Shown in pieces: positions 1-8,703 of a stretch of DNA of 64,000 bases. The notes beneath the pieces are model-generated. The model was not told where the DNA came from. It saw only the letters and a list, made by a program, of their open reading frames with translations, and did no database searches. The position numbers were made by a program, and so were the translations under genes. Numbering within the stretch: position 1 is the first letter of the stretch; each line of letters begins with the position of its first letter. This DNA comes from Pseudomonas mangiferae (GTDB lineage Bacteria > Pseudomonadota > Gammaproteobacteria > Pseudomonadales > Pseudomonadaceae), in assembly GCF_007109405.1 (NCBI RefSeq), contig NZ_VJOY01000003.1:248001-312000 (forward strand). Reading direction: 5' to 3'.

Positions 1-10
1 GTGACCTGCT

Positions 11-37
11 ATGGAGCCCCCGGGTCGGGGAAAGTTC
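11..37 (-). promoter_or_regulatory. Candidate sigma-E/AlgU-type promoter reading leftward out of the window
   Basis: On the minus strand GAACTT (32-37) is followed after exactly 16 bases by TCCAT (11-15). This fits the AlgU/RpoE-type pattern of GAACTT, a 16-17 base spacer and a TC-starting -10. In P. aeruginosa the divergent neighbour of nadB is the autoregulated sigma factor gene algU, so this may be the algU promoter with its gene lying to the left. The motif is seen directly; the identity of the target gene is inferred. Confidence 0.5.
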
Positions 38-121
38 CAGAGCGCCATCATTCACCCAGCCGGCTATTGTGCCGTCCCCCCCCTCTATATACTAGCGAGC
101 GTCCTGTCGCGGATTCCTACC

Positions 122-1738
122 ATGAGCCACCACCATCGGCACGATGTTCTGGTAATCGGCAGCGGTGCTGCCGGCCTTACACTGGCCCTCACCCTGCCCG
201 AACACCTGCGCATCGCCGTGCTGAGCAAAGGCAGCCTTGCCAGCGGTTCCACCTACTGGGCCCAGGGCGGGGTCGCCGCCGTGCTGGACGACACCGACAC
301 GGTCGACTCCCACGTGCAGGACACCCTGGTGGCCGGCGCCGGGCTCTGCCGCGAGGACGCGGTCCGCTTCACCGTCGAGCACAGCCGGGAAGCCATCCAG
401 TGGCTGATCGAACAGGGCGTGCCCTTCACCCGGGACGAGGACCCGGGCCGGGAAGACGGCGGCTTCGAGTTCCACCTCACCCGGGAAGGCGGCCATAGCC
501 ACCGGCGCATCATCCATGCCGCCGACGCCACCGGGGCGGCCATCTTCAATACGCTGCTGGAGAAGGCCCGGCAGCGGCCCAACGTCGAGCTGCTGGAACA
601 GCGGGTCGCCGTGGACCTGATCACCGAGCGCCGGCTCGGCCAGACCGGCGACCGCTGCCTGGGCGCCTACGTGCTGGACCGCGCCAGCGGCGAGGTGGAT
701 ACCTACCACGCACGCTTCGTGGTGCTGGCCTGCGGCGGCGCCTCCAAGGTCTACCTCTATACCAGTAACCCGGACAGCACCTGCGGCGACGGCATCGCCA
801 TGGCCTGGCGCGCGGGGTGCCGGGTGGGCAACCTGGAGTTCAACCAGTTCCACCCCACTTGCCTCTATCACCCTCAGGCCAAGAGTTTCCTCATCACCGA
901 GGCGGTGCGGGGCGAAGGGGGCCTGCTGAAGTTGCCCAACGGCGAGCGTTTCATGCAGCGCTTCCACAGCCGTGCCGAACTGGCGCCCCGGGACGTGGTA
1001 GCCCGCGCCATCGACCATGAAATGAAGCGCCTGGGCGCGGACTGCGTCTACCTGGACATCAGCCACAAGCCGGCGGACTTCATCAAGGCGCACTTCCCCA
1101 CCGTCTATGATCGCTGCCTGGCCTTTGGCATCGACATCACCCGCGAGCCGATTCCGGTGGTGCCCGCCGCCCACTACACCTGCGGCGGCGTGGTGGTGGA
1201 AGCCCGGGGGCGCACCGACATCCCCGGACTCTATGCCATCGGGGAAACCACCTTCACCGGCCTGCACGGCGCCAACCGGTTGGCCAGCAATTCGCTGCTG
1301 GAATGCTTCGTCTATGCACGCTCGGCCGCCTTCGACATCCTCGAGCAGGCATCCCTGACGCCTCTGCCGGAGCAGTTGCCCAGCTGGGACGCGAGCCAGG
1401 TGACCGATTCGGACGAGGACGTGATCATCGCCCACAACTGGGACGAACTGCGGCGTTTCATGTGGGACTACGTGGGCATCGTGCGGACCAACAAGCGCCT
1501 GCAGCGGGCCCAGCACCGTGTGCGGCTGCTGCTCAGCGAAATCGACGAGTTCTACAGCAACTACAAGGTCAGCCGCGACCTCATCGAGCTGCGCAACCTG
1601 GCGCTGGTGGCGGACCTGATCATCCGCTCGGCCATGCAACGCCACGAGAGCCGTGGCCTGCACTACACCCTGGATTACCCGGACCCGGTCGACCCGCCCC
1701 AGGACACTATTCTGGTTCCGCCCACCTACGGCGACTGA
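122..1738 (+). CDS. nadB: L-aspartate oxidase
   Basis: A 538-residue cytoplasmic flavoenzyme that oxidises L-aspartate to iminoaspartate, the first step of de novo NAD synthesis (with NadA). The N-terminus carries the FAD dinucleotide motif GSGAAG (residues 13-18), followed by the STYWAQGG stretch. Fumarate reductase/aspartate oxidase features follow: [16 protein letters not shown], a PRDVVARAI segment, and [15 protein letters not shown] near the end of the flavin domain. The length matches the family. An in-frame start also exists at 11, but the ATG at 122 opens directly into the Rossmann fold with only a short His-rich lead, so it is preferred. The 3' end overlaps the convergent ygfX by about 32 bases. 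Confidence 0.96.
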   Translation: MSHHHRHDVLVIGSGAAGLTLALTLPEHLRIAVLSKGSLASGSTYWAQGGVAAVLDDTDTVDSHVQDTLVAGAGLCREDAVRFTVEHSREAIQWLIEQGVPFTRDEDPGREDGGFEFHLTREGGHSHRRIIHAADATGAAIFNTLLEKARQRPNVELLEQRVAVDLITERRLGQTGDRCLGAYVLDRASGEVDTYHARFVVLACGGASKVYLYTSNPDSTCGDGIAMAWRAGCRVGNLEFNQFHPTCLYHPQAKSFLITEAVRGEGGLLKLPNGERFMQRFHSRAELAPRDVVARAIDHEMKRLGADCVYLDISHKPADFIKAHFPTVYDRCLAFGIDITREPIPVVPAAHYTCGGVVVEARGRTDIPGLYAIGETTFTGLHGANRLASNSLLECFVYARSAAFDILEQASLTPLPEQLPSWDASQVTDSDEDVIIAHNWDELRRFMWDYVGIVRTNKRLQRAQHRVRLLLSEIDEFYSNYKVSRDLIELRNLALVADLIIRSAMQRHESRGLHYTLDYPDPVDPPQDTILVPPTYGD

Positions 1739-2159
1739 ACCTCAAGCGCACCCGCAGGCGGCGGTGTTCCGTCGCCGGCAGCGCGTCCCCTGGGATGCAC
1801 ACGCCCTGGACCCGGCGCCCGCCCTCCAGCCGGAAACGCAGCACCACGGCGAGCGGCAGCGCCAGACTGTCGGGATGCAGGCGCACCGGCAGCCAGCCGT
1901 CCCGGGCGCGCCAGAGGGACCAGGATTCGCCCTCGTGGCGCAGGCCGGTGAATGCGGAGGATGCGCTCAGCGCCACGTGCCGCGGCACCGTCCACAGCCC
2001 GTGGAGCAGCGCCAGCGCGATGCCTATAACAACGCTCCAGGTCGGCAGGTCGCTGGTCAGCAGCGCTACCAGCACCAACGCCTGGAGCGCCAGGTAGAGC
2101 GTCAGCAGGCGCCGCGAAGGGCGCCAGTGACACTCGAAGCGGTCACTTCGGCTGGACAC
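1707..2159 (-). CDS. ygfX: YgfX-family inner-membrane protein
   Basis: A 150-residue protein with two closely spaced hydrophobic segments at about residues 19-60. A cytoplasmic C-terminal part contains the [10 protein letters not shown] region and Arg-rich stretches typical of YgfX/CptA. In enterobacteria the homologue has been linked to SdhE and described as a membrane toxin acting on cytoskeletal proteins; whether that holds here is unknown. It lies immediately downstream of sdhE with a 17-base overlap, so the two are surely cotranscribed. Its end overlaps the end of nadB. Confidence 0.8.
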   Translation of the reverse strand: MSSRSDRFECHWRPSRRLLTLYLALQALVLVALLTSDLPTWSVVIGIALALLHGLWTVPRHVALSASSAFTGLRHEGESWSLWRARDGWLPVRLHPDSLALPLAVVLRFRLEGGRRVQGVCIPGDALPATEHRRLRVRLRFSRRRWAEPE

Positions 2160-2397
2160 GGTCCAGGATCATGCGAACCATGCGCTGGAGGTCAGCATCG
2201 TCCGACTCGCCCCGCTGCATGAACCAGGTGAACAGGTCCTGGTCCTCGCAGGCCAGCAGCTTGCGGTAGCGTGCCTGGTCCTCGGGGTCCAGGTCTGGGT
2301 ACACCTCGCGCACGAAAGGCACCAGCAACACGTCCAGTTCCAGCATGCCGCGGCGGCTGTGCCAGAAAAGGCGGTTGAGTTCTGTAGCGTCGACCAT
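2143..2397 (-). CDS. sdhE: FAD assembly factor SdhE
   Basis: An 84-residue protein that helps attach FAD covalently to the succinate dehydrogenase flavoprotein SdhA. The diagnostic RGxxE motif is present as RGMLE (residues 16-20). The Leu/Asp-rich helices and the [11 protein letters not shown] ending are typical of the family. It is the first gene of a two-gene operon with ygfX and is divergent from ygfZ, which starts 127 bases away; this is the usual Pseudomonas arrangement. Length and motif make the call firm. Confidence 0.93.
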   Translation of the reverse strand: MVDATELNRLFWHSRRGMLELDVLLVPFVREVYPDLDPEDQARYRKLLACEDQDLFTWFMQRGESDDADLQRMVRMILDRVQPK

Positions 2398-2524
2398 CGC
2401 GGGCTCCGGGCATCCGAGGGAAGTGGGGCGGCATTATAGCGACGGCGTGCGCCGGGCCGCACCCGCTGACAAGCCGGGAAGGCGGCTCTATCATGACGCC
2501 TCGCCCTCCTCCCAGCGACTCGCA

Positions 2525-3466
2525 ATGACCCAGTCCGCGTTTTTCTGTCCGTTGACCCACGAAGGCCTGCTGGCCGTGCGGGGTCCGGACGCCAGCAAGT
2601 TCCTCCAGGGTCAGGTGACCTGCAACCTCAACTACCTCGGGACTGCGCACAGTAGCCTGGGCGCCCGCTGCACCCCCAAGGGGCGCATGCTGACCAGCTT
2701 CCGCATCGTGGCCGAAGACGACGGCTTCCTCCTGGCCATGGCTGCCGAGCTGCTGGACGCGCAACGGGACGAGCTGAAGAAATACGCGGTGTTCTCCAAG
2801 GTTCGTCTGGAGGACGAGAGCGCCGCCTGGACACGCATCGGCGTCGCTCAGGCCGACGCCCTGCTGGACGACCTGGGCCTGCACCCCGCCGCCGAAGCGG
2901 GCCAGGTTGCACGGAACGGCCGTTGCCTGGCGATCCGCCTGGACCCCGAGCGGGTCGAGCTGTGGATACCGGCTGACGAACGCGAGGCCCTGCTGGCGCG
3001 GCTCGCCGAGCACCTGCCCGAAGCGCCGCTGAATGACTGGCTGCTGGGCCAGGTGCGGGCCGGCGTCGGCCAGGTGTTCGGCGCCACCCGCGAGCTGTTC
3101 GTGCCGCAGATGATCAACCTGCAGGCGGTGGGCGGCGTCAGCTTCAAGAAAGGCTGCTACACCGGCCAGGAAATCGTTGCGCGCATGCAGTACCTGGGCA
3201 AGCTCAAGCGCCGCCTGCACCGGTTGGCCGCACCCGGCGCCGGGCAGCCCGCGCCGGGCACCCCGGTGTTCTCGCCGGTGCACGGCAGCAGCGTCGGCGA
3301 GGTGGTCCTGGTGGCCCTCACGGACGGCACACCGGAACTGCTGGCGGTGCTGCAGGAAGACGCCGCCACGGACGGCCGCATCGCCCTCGGCGCCCCTGAC
3401 GGGCCCGCCCTGACGCTGCTGGACCTGCCCTATACCCTCGACGCGGACCGTGAGATCCAGCGCTAG
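2525..3466 (+). CDS. ygfZ: Folate-binding protein YgfZ
   Basis: A 313-residue homologue of the GcvT fold. YgfZ uses tetrahydrofolate in assembly or repair of certain Fe-S clusters, for example in MiaB. The signature KGCYTGQE is present about two thirds into the protein, with the family cysteine. The N-terminal VRGPDASKFLQGQ and the C-terminal beta-barrel are also recognisable. The ATG at 2525 follows a non-coding stretch; a longer in-frame extension to 2345 runs into the divergent sdhE gene and is rejected. Confidence 0.93.
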   Translation: MTQSAFFCPLTHEGLLAVRGPDASKFLQGQVTCNLNYLGTAHSSLGARCTPKGRMLTSFRIVAEDDGFLLAMAAELLDAQRDELKKYAVFSKVRLEDESAAWTRIGVAQADALLDDLGLHPAAEAGQVARNGRCLAIRLDPERVELWIPADEREALLARLAEHLPEAPLNDWLLGQVRAGVGQVFGATRELFVPQMINLQAVGGVSFKKGCYTGQEIVARMQYLGKLKRRLHRLAAPGAGQPAPGTPVFSPVHGSSVGEVVLVALTDGTPELLAVLQEDAATDGRIALGAPDGPALTLLDLPYTLDADREIQR

Positions 3467-3508
3467 ACCTACACTGAACAGGGCACTCGCCCAGCAAGGG
3501 ATTACGAC

Positions 3509-4345
3509 ATGAGCAAGCTTGCCGAAAAAGTCCAAGAGGAGCTGATCCGCGCCATCGACAACGATGAGCTGGTGCTGCCGACGCTGCCGGAGGTGGCGTT
3601 GAAGGTGCGCGAGGCGGCCGAGGACCCGAACATCGGCACCGCCGCCCTGGCCCGGGTGATCGGCAACGACGCCGCCCTCACCGCGCGCATCGTAAAGGTG
3701 GTGAACAGCCCCCTGCTGCGCAGCCACAAGGAAATCACCGACCTGCAGATGGCCATCAGCCGGCTCGGCATCAACTACACCTGCAACCTGGCCACCGGCC
3801 TGGCCATGGAGCAGATGTTCCAGGCCACCTCCGACGTGGTGGACCGCAAGATGCGCGAGGTGTGGAACAAGAGCACCGAGATCGCCGGCATCAGCCACGT
3901 GCTGTGCCGCCACTTCACCCGGCTGATGCCCGACCAGGCCACCCTGGCCGGCCTGGTACACCAGATCGGCGTGCTGCCGATCCTGACCTACGCCGAGGAG
4001 CACAACGAGCTGCTGGCGGATTCCATCAGCCTCAACCACGTGATCGAGAAGATCCATCCGATCATCGGCGACAAGATCCTACGCACCTGGGAATTCCCCG
4101 AACCCATCGCCCTGGTGCCCAGCCAGTACCTGGACTTCACCCGCGACTCGGCCAAGGTGGATTACGTGGACATCGTCCAGGTGGCGACCCTGCAGAGCTA
4201 CCTGGGCAGCGAGCACCCGTTCACCCAGCTGGACTGGTCGCAGATCCCGGCGTTCAGCAAGCTCGGCCTCGACCCGCAGGTGGACATGCAGGCCGACGAG
4301 GACATGTCGGACGCCATGCAGGCGGCCATGAGCATGCTGAAATGA
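3509..4345 (+). CDS. HDOD domain protein
   Basis: A 278-residue cytoplasmic protein that is essentially one HDOD domain. Family landmarks are LPTLPEVALKV (about residues 23-33), RIVKVVNSPLL, and the ISRLGINYTCNLATGLAM helix. HDOD proteins resemble HD phosphohydrolases but usually lack the metal-binding HD pair, and act in signalling (motility, c-di-GMP or stress responses). No output domain is attached. It starts 42 bases after ygfZ and may be read from the same transcript. A second, diverged HDOD protein lies at 12551-13435. Confidence 0.85.
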   Translation: MSKLAEKVQEELIRAIDNDELVLPTLPEVALKVREAAEDPNIGTAALARVIGNDAALTARIVKVVNSPLLRSHKEITDLQMAISRLGINYTCNLATGLAMEQMFQATSDVVDRKMREVWNKSTEIAGISHVLCRHFTRLMPDQATLAGLVHQIGVLPILTYAEEHNELLADSISLNHVIEKIHPIIGDKILRTWEFPEPIALVPSQYLDFTRDSAKVDYVDIVQVATLQSYLGSEHPFTQLDWSQIPAFSKLGLDPQVDMQADEDMSDAMQAAMSMLK

Positions 4346-4408
4346 GGGCCTGACACCGCATCGCCGGCGTCCACCGCTGCGGTGGACGCCGTCCAAGGAG
4401 GGAATCGC

Positions 4409-5164
4409 ATGCGCGTATGGGTCCTGTTGCTCGCGCTGCTCGTCACCCTGCCGGCACGGAGCGAGATCATCCGCCTGACCAACGGCGAGTGGCCGCCCTA
4501 CTTCGGCGAGCACCTGCCCCACCATGGCGTCGGCTCGCGCATCGTCGAGGAAGCCTTCGCCCGCGAAGGCGTCGAGGTGCAGTGGGAGTTCCACCCCTGG
4601 GCCCGCGCCCTGCGCATGGCCGAACGCGGCCAGCGAACCGGTACCGCCCTCTGGCTGCGCTCGCCGGAGCGCGAGGGCGCCTTCCACATCAGCGAAGCGG
4701 TGCTGGAAAGCGGCTACGTGCTGTTCCACCGGCGCGACCGCCGCTTCGACTGGCAATCGGTGGACGACCTGCAGGGACTGCGCCTGGGCGGCACCCTCGG
4801 CTATGACTATGGGGAAGCGTTCCAGCAGGCCGAGCGCGACGGGCGCCTGCAGGTGGCGCGCATGCGCGGCGAGCGCCAGGGCCTGGACATGTTGCTGGCA
4901 GGGCGCATCGACGTGCTGCCGGTGGACCGGATCGTCGCCCTGCACCTGCTGCGCAACGAATACGACGTTACCGAGCGCGCCCGCCTGACCTACCACCCGC
5001 GGCCCCTGCGGGTGGATACCCTGCACCTGCTGCTGTCGCGCCGGGTCTCCGGCAACGCCGAGTTGCTGGCACGCTTCAACCACGGCCTCGCCGCCCTGCG
5101 CCGCGAAGGGCTGCTGGACCGCTACCTGGACGACCTGCAGCAGACTCTGGCCCTGGCGCACTGA
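4409..5164 (+). CDS. Periplasmic substrate-binding protein of the SBP_bac_3 type
   Basis: A 251-residue predicted periplasmic binding protein. A cleavable signal peptide (MRVWVLLLALLVTLPARS) precedes a mature start with the LTNGEWPPYF motif of polar-amino-acid-like binding proteins. The FHPWARALRMAERG and LGGTLGYDYGEAF segments fit the two-lobe fold. An in-frame GTG at 4382 exists, but the ATG at 4409 has an AAGGAGGG ribosome site (4396-4403) five bases upstream and starts the signal peptide. No ABC permease or ATPase is adjacent, so its transport partner or a sensor role is unknown. It ends back to back with tctE. Confidence 0.82.
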   Translation: MRVWVLLLALLVTLPARSEIIRLTNGEWPPYFGEHLPHHGVGSRIVEEAFAREGVEVQWEFHPWARALRMAERGQRTGTALWLRSPEREGAFHISEAVLESGYVLFHRRDRRFDWQSVDDLQGLRLGGTLGYDYGEAFQQAERDGRLQVARMRGERQGLDMLLAGRIDVLPVDRIVALHLLRNEYDVTERARLTYHPRPLRVDTLHLLLSRRVSGNAELLARFNHGLAALRREGLLDRYLDDLQQTLALAH

Positions 5165-6598
5165 TCAGGCGGGCGGGAACGCCACCCGCACCCGCAGGCC
5201 ACCCAGGGCGCCATCGTGCAGGCTGATGGTGGCCCGGTGGGCCCGGCAAATCTCGCCGACGATCGCCAACCCCAGGCCGGCCCCGCCCCAGCGTGGCGAC
5301 CGCCGGTAGAAGCGCTGGAACACCTTGTCCCGCTCGTCCGGGGGAATCCCCGGGCCGTCGTCCTCCACTTCCAGCACCGCCGGCTCCAGGATTCGCAGGA
5401 CCACCGCGCCGCCCGCCTCGGTATGGGCCATGGCGTTGTCCAGCAGGTTGCTGAGCAGTTCGTTGAGCAGGGTCGGCTCGCCCTGCACCCAGGCCGGCCG
5501 CTCCGCCTCCAGCGCCAGGGCCACCCCGCGGGAATGGGCCAGGGGCGCCAGGGCCAGGCCCAGCTCCCGGGCCAGGTGGCCCAGCTCGATGCGCTGCGCG
5601 CCGCCTTCGGCGATGGCCCGGGCGCCGCTCTCGATGCGGGCCAGGGAGAGCAACTGGTTGGCCAGGTGGATCAGCCGGTCGGTACCCTGCCCCGCCTCGT
5701 TCAGGGTGGCCAGCCAGCGCGTCGGCTCGCGCTCTCGCAGGCCCAGCTCCAGGCAAGCCTTGAGGGCCGCCAGGGGCGTACGCAGTTCGTGGGAGGCATC
5801 GGCGATGAACTGGGCCTGGCGCTCGAATTGCAAACGAAGCCGCTCGGTGAAATGGTTCAGTGACACCACCAGGGGACGCAGTTCGCTCTGGGTCGCCAGC
5901 ACCGGCAACGGCCGCAGGTCGTCCGGCTGGCGGTCCTCCACCGCCGCGCGCAGCCGCTCCAGGGGACGCAGCGCGGCGCTCACGGCGCCGTACACCAGCA
6001 GCAATGCCCCCAAGGCCAGCACGCCCATGCGCCACAGGGTATCCAGCAGCAGGTCGCGGGCCATGCGCTCACGAGCGTTCTCAGTCTCGGCCACGCGGAT
6101 TTCCGCCATGCCGTTGACGCTGGGCTCGCTGACCGGCTGCAGCAGGCTCACCACCCGCACCGCCACGCCCTGGTAGCGGGCATCGTAGAAGCGCGCCAGG
6201 GCCGGGTAATCGTCGGTGCGCGGCGTGCCCGGCGGAGGTGGCGGCAGGTTCTCGTAGCCGGAGATCGGCTGACCGTGGATGTCGTTGACCTGGTAGAACA
6301 GCCGGCCGGCGCTGTCGTAGGCGAAGATGTCCAGGGCCACGTAGGGGACGTCGGCCCGCAGGCTGCCGTCCTGGGCGTACAGCCCTTCGGCCAGGGTCCG
6401 CGCCGAAGCCAGCAGGGTCCGGTCATAGGCGATGTCCGCCGCCGCCCGGCCGTTCCAGTAGGCGCTCAGGCCGCTGACCAGCAGGAGTACCGCCAGCAGC
6501 GCCGCGAGCCGCCGCAGCAGGCGCCCGCGCAGGCTGCTGGCCGAGGCCACCGGCGCCTGCCGGCGGCGGCTGAACGGCCGGAATGCCCGCTCAGCCAT
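5165..6598 (-). CDS. tctE: Sensor histidine kinase TctE
   Basis: A 477-residue membrane sensor kinase. It has a TM segment at about residues 30-48, a periplasmic domain of about 140 residues (including a Pro-rich patch PPPPPG), a second TM at about 188-208 and a HAMP-like linker. The HisKA box ADASHELRTPL has phospho-acceptor His270, and the ATPase has N-box NLLDNAMAH, DDGPGIPP and GLGLAIVG motifs. By position next to tctD and a tricarboxylate transporter it is TctE, the citrate/tricarboxylate sensor. The first 8 bases overlap the end of tctD, so the pair is translationally coupled. Confidence 0.9.
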   Translation of the reverse strand: MAERAFRPFSRRRQAPVASASSLRGRLLRRLAALLAVLLLVSGLSAYWNGRAAADIAYDRTLLASARTLAEGLYAQDGSLRADVPYVALDIFAYDSAGRLFYQVNDIHGQPISGYENLPPPPPGTPRTDDYPALARFYDARYQGVAVRVVSLLQPVSEPSVNGMAEIRVAETENARERMARDLLLDTLWRMGVLALGALLLVYGAVSAALRPLERLRAAVEDRQPDDLRPLPVLATQSELRPLVVSLNHFTERLRLQFERQAQFIADASHELRTPLAALKACLELGLREREPTRWLATLNEAGQGTDRLIHLANQLLSLARIESGARAIAEGGAQRIELGHLARELGLALAPLAHSRGVALALEAERPAWVQGEPTLLNELLSNLLDNAMAHTEAGGAVVLRILEPAVLEVEDDGPGIPPDERDKVFQRFYRRSPRWGGAGLGLAIVGEICRAHRATISLHDGALGGLRVRVAFPPA

Positions 6599-7262
6599 CC
6601 GAGGCCTCCAGCAGGTAGCCCAGGCCGCGGAAGGTAACGATGCGCACTGCGGCGCCTTCCAGCTTCTTGCGCAGGCGGTGCACGTAGATCTCGATGGCGT
6701 CGGGGCTGGCGTCCTCGTCCAGGCCGAACACCTGGGCGGCCAACTGGTCCTTGCTCATCACCCGTCCCGGCCGGGCGATCAGCGCCTCCAGCACCGCCAG
6801 CTCCCGGGAGGTCAGGCTCAAGGGCCGCTCGCCAACGCTGAAGCGCCGGGTGCCCAGGTCGTAGAGCAGGTCGCCGCAGCGCTGCTGCTGGTCGCCGCCC
6901 AGCAGGCTGCGACGCAGCAGGGCCTTGACCCGGGCCTCCAGTTCGCTGAGCTCGAACGGCTTGGCCAGGTAGTCGTCCGCGCCCAGGTTGAGGCCGTGCA
7001 CCCGGTCCCGCACTTCGCCGCGGGCGGTGAGGATCAGCACCGGCAGGGTGCGGCCGCGCGCCCGCAGGCGGGCCAGCACCTCGAAGCCGTCGCGGCGCGG
7101 CAGGCCCACGTCCAGCACCGCCAGGGCGTAGTCCTCGCTGGTCAGGGCGTGTTCGGCGGCAACCCCGTCGTGCAGCACGTCGACACTCCAGCCCGCGCCC
7201 CGCAGGGCCTGGGCCACGCTCTCGGCCAGCGGCAGGTGGTCTTCGACCAGCAGGATTCGCAC
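6591..7262 (-). CDS. tctD: OmpR-family response regulator TctD
   Basis: A 223-residue response regulator with a receiver domain (acidic pair VED, phospho-acceptor Asp51 in VLDVGLP, Lys in AKPFE) and an OmpR/PhoB winged-helix C-terminus (ELAVLEALIARPG, and the DAIEIYVHRLRKKLE recognition helix). The start is a GTG at 7262. It is divergent from tctCBA across a gap that contains a tandem octamer suited to binding by an OmpR-family dimer (7352-7370). Known TctD proteins activate tricarboxylate uptake; that function is inferred from context. Confidence 0.91.
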   Translation of the reverse strand: MRILLVEDHLPLAESVAQALRGAGWSVDVLHDGVAAEHALTSEDYALAVLDVGLPRRDGFEVLARLRARGRTLPVLILTARGEVRDRVHGLNLGADDYLAKPFELSELEARVKALLRRSLLGGDQQQRCGDLLYDLGTRRFSVGERPLSLTSRELAVLEALIARPGRVMSKDQLAAQVFGLDEDASPDAIEIYVHRLRKKLEGAAVRIVTFRGLGYLLEASDG

Positions 7263-7351
7263 GGTGTCGTTCTCGCTTGCAAGGCCCGGATGCCGCGCAG
7301 TGTAGCGGCGCGACGAGGTCCTCGGCGCAGTCGCCGACTTTATTCGCCGGC

Positions 7352-7370
7352 GAAAGCTTGCTGAAAGCTT
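7352..7370. promoter_or_regulatory. Tandem GAAAGCTT octamer, candidate TctD operator
   Basis: The octamer GAAAGCTT occurs at 7352-7359 and again at 7363-7370, so the repeats start 11 bases apart. That is about one helical turn and is how OmpR-family regulators usually bind. It lies between divergent tctD and tctC, about 90 bases from the tctD start. The repeat is seen directly; binding by TctD is inferred. Confidence 0.5.
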
Positions 7371-7463
7371 CGGCCCTTAGCATCGGTGGCGGGTGGCAAG
7401 CGCCGCCCCACAGACGCCGGCCCGTGGTTGCGCCGGCGCTCACAAAAACAAGAGGAAGACCAC

Positions 7464-7583
7464 ATGCCACTCGCTGCCCGCGCTCCGTCCACGCAGGCCT
7501 TCGCCTCGTCCCTCCGTCCCCCGCGGACGACCGTCCTCCACGCCCGCCGCCCCGCACGCGCCCGCCGCCCTCGGCGTCGCTGA
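7464..7583 (+). other. Short reading frame with a strong start region; possible relic of a deleted porin gene
   Basis: An ATG at 7464 is preceded by AGAGGAAG (7451-7458), a good ribosome site. The A-rich AAAAACAA (7444-7451) fits the AANAANAA motif recognised by Hfq/Crc in catabolite repression. The frame codes for only 39 residues, rich in Arg and Pro, with no signal peptide or porin feature. It may be a leader peptide, or the surviving 5' region of a lost opdH-like gene. The amino-acid sequence supports neither strongly. Confidence 0.25.
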
Positions 7584-7652
7584 GCGCATCGCCTAGACTC
7601 GACGCGCTGGCCGCTCCGGCGCGCGCACGTTCATTCGACCTGGAGATCGTCC

Positions 7653-8630
7653 ATGCCCCTGCCTTTCGCCCGCCTGCTGCTCGCCGGCACCGCCCTGCTG
7701 TTCGCCAGCCACCTGATGGCCGAACCGAAACGCCCCGAGTGCATCGCCCCCGCTTCCCCCGGCGGCGGCTTCGACCTGACCTGCAAGCTGGCCCAGAGCG
7801 CCCTGGTGGACGCCAAGCTGCTGTCCAAGCCCATGCGCGTCACCTACATGCCCGGTGGCGTCGGCGCGGTGGCCTACAACGCCGTGGTCGCCCAGCGCCC
7901 CGCCGACGCCGGCACCCTCACCGCCTGGTCCAGCGGCTCGCTGCTGAACCTCGCCCAAGGCAAGTTCGGCCGCTTCGACGAGAACGCGGTGAAGTGGCTG
8001 GCGGCGGTGGGCACCAGCTACGGTGCCATCGCCGTACGCAACGACTCGCCCTACCGCACCCTGGATGATCTGGTGAAAGCCCTGAAGGCGGACCCGGGTA
8101 AGGTGGTGATCGGGTCCGGCGGCACCGTCGGCAGCCAAGACTGGATGCAGACCGCGCTGGTCGCCCGGGCCGCCGGCATCGACCCGCGCAACCTGCGCTA
8201 TGTGGCCCTGGAAGGCGGCGGGGAGATCGCCACGGCGCTCCTGGGCGGCCACATCCAGGTGGGCAGCACCGACATCTCCGATTCCATGCCGCACATCCAG
8301 GGTGGGCAGATGCGGGTCCTCGCGGTGTTCGCCGAGAAGCGCCTGGAAGACCCGGCCATGGCCGACATTCCCACCGCCCGGGAACAAGGCTACGACATCG
8401 TCTGGCCGGTGGTGCGCGGCTTTTACCTGGGGCCGAAAGTGAGCGACGCGGACTACGCCTGGTGGAAGCAGGCGTTCGACACCCTGCTGGCCTCGGACGA
8501 CTTCGCGCGTCTGCGGGACCAGCGCGAGCTGTTCCCCTTCGCCCTCACCGGCGCGGAGCTGGACGCCTACGTGAAGAAGCAGGTGGCCGACTACCGGACC
8601 CTGGCCCGGGAATTCGGCCTGATCCAGTGA
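7653..8630 (+). CDS. tctC: Tripartite tricarboxylate transporter substrate-binding protein
   Basis: A 325-residue periplasmic Bug-family receptor. It has a signal peptide (about residues 1-22, ending LMA). The mature protein contains PASPGGGFD near its start, VTYMPGGVGAVAYN, GSGGTVGSQDW and GHIQVGSTDISD, which form the ligand-binding clefts. It delivers citrate or a related tricarboxylate to the TctAB membrane complex. It begins the tctC-tctB-tctA operon and is divergent from its presumed regulators tctDE. A GGAG ribosome site lies just upstream of the ATG. Confidence 0.93.
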   Translation: MPLPFARLLLAGTALLFASHLMAEPKRPECIAPASPGGGFDLTCKLAQSALVDAKLLSKPMRVTYMPGGVGAVAYNAVVAQRPADAGTLTAWSSGSLLNLAQGKFGRFDENAVKWLAAVGTSYGAIAVRNDSPYRTLDDLVKALKADPGKVVIGSGGTVGSQDWMQTALVARAAGIDPRNLRYVALEGGGEIATALLGGHIQVGSTDISDSMPHIQGGQMRVLAVFAEKRLEDPAMADIPTAREQGYDIVWPVVRGFYLGPKVSDADYAWWKQAFDTLLASDDFARLRDQRELFPFALTGAELDAYVKKQVADYRTLAREFGLIQ

Positions 8631-8703
8631 TCCGCGCGGCCGGGTCGCCCCGCGGTCCGGCCATTCCCACGGTTACCTGCCACGCGCCCACGAGGGTTTC
8701 GCC

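Larger units (their letters stand above)
7263..7652. other. Divergent regulatory region between tctD and tctC, lacking the expected porin gene
   Basis: These 390 bases hold no gene with family features. They contain a tandem octamer (7352-7370), an A-rich CA-like motif (7444-7451) and a 39-residue reading frame (7464-7583) with a good start region. In P. aeruginosa the tricarboxylate porin gene opdH lies at this point. Here nothing porin-like can be read in any frame. Confidence 0.6.

Noticed and set aside
92-1663. Long minus-strand open frame (523 codons) antisense to nadB
   Set aside because: High G+C keeps antisense frames open. It has no start signal or domain, while nadB is certain.
2192-4057. 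Long minus-strand open frame (621 codons) opposite ygfZ and the HDOD gene
   Set aside because: The product is compositionally biased (Gln/His/Val-rich), with no family features; a shadow of two real genes.
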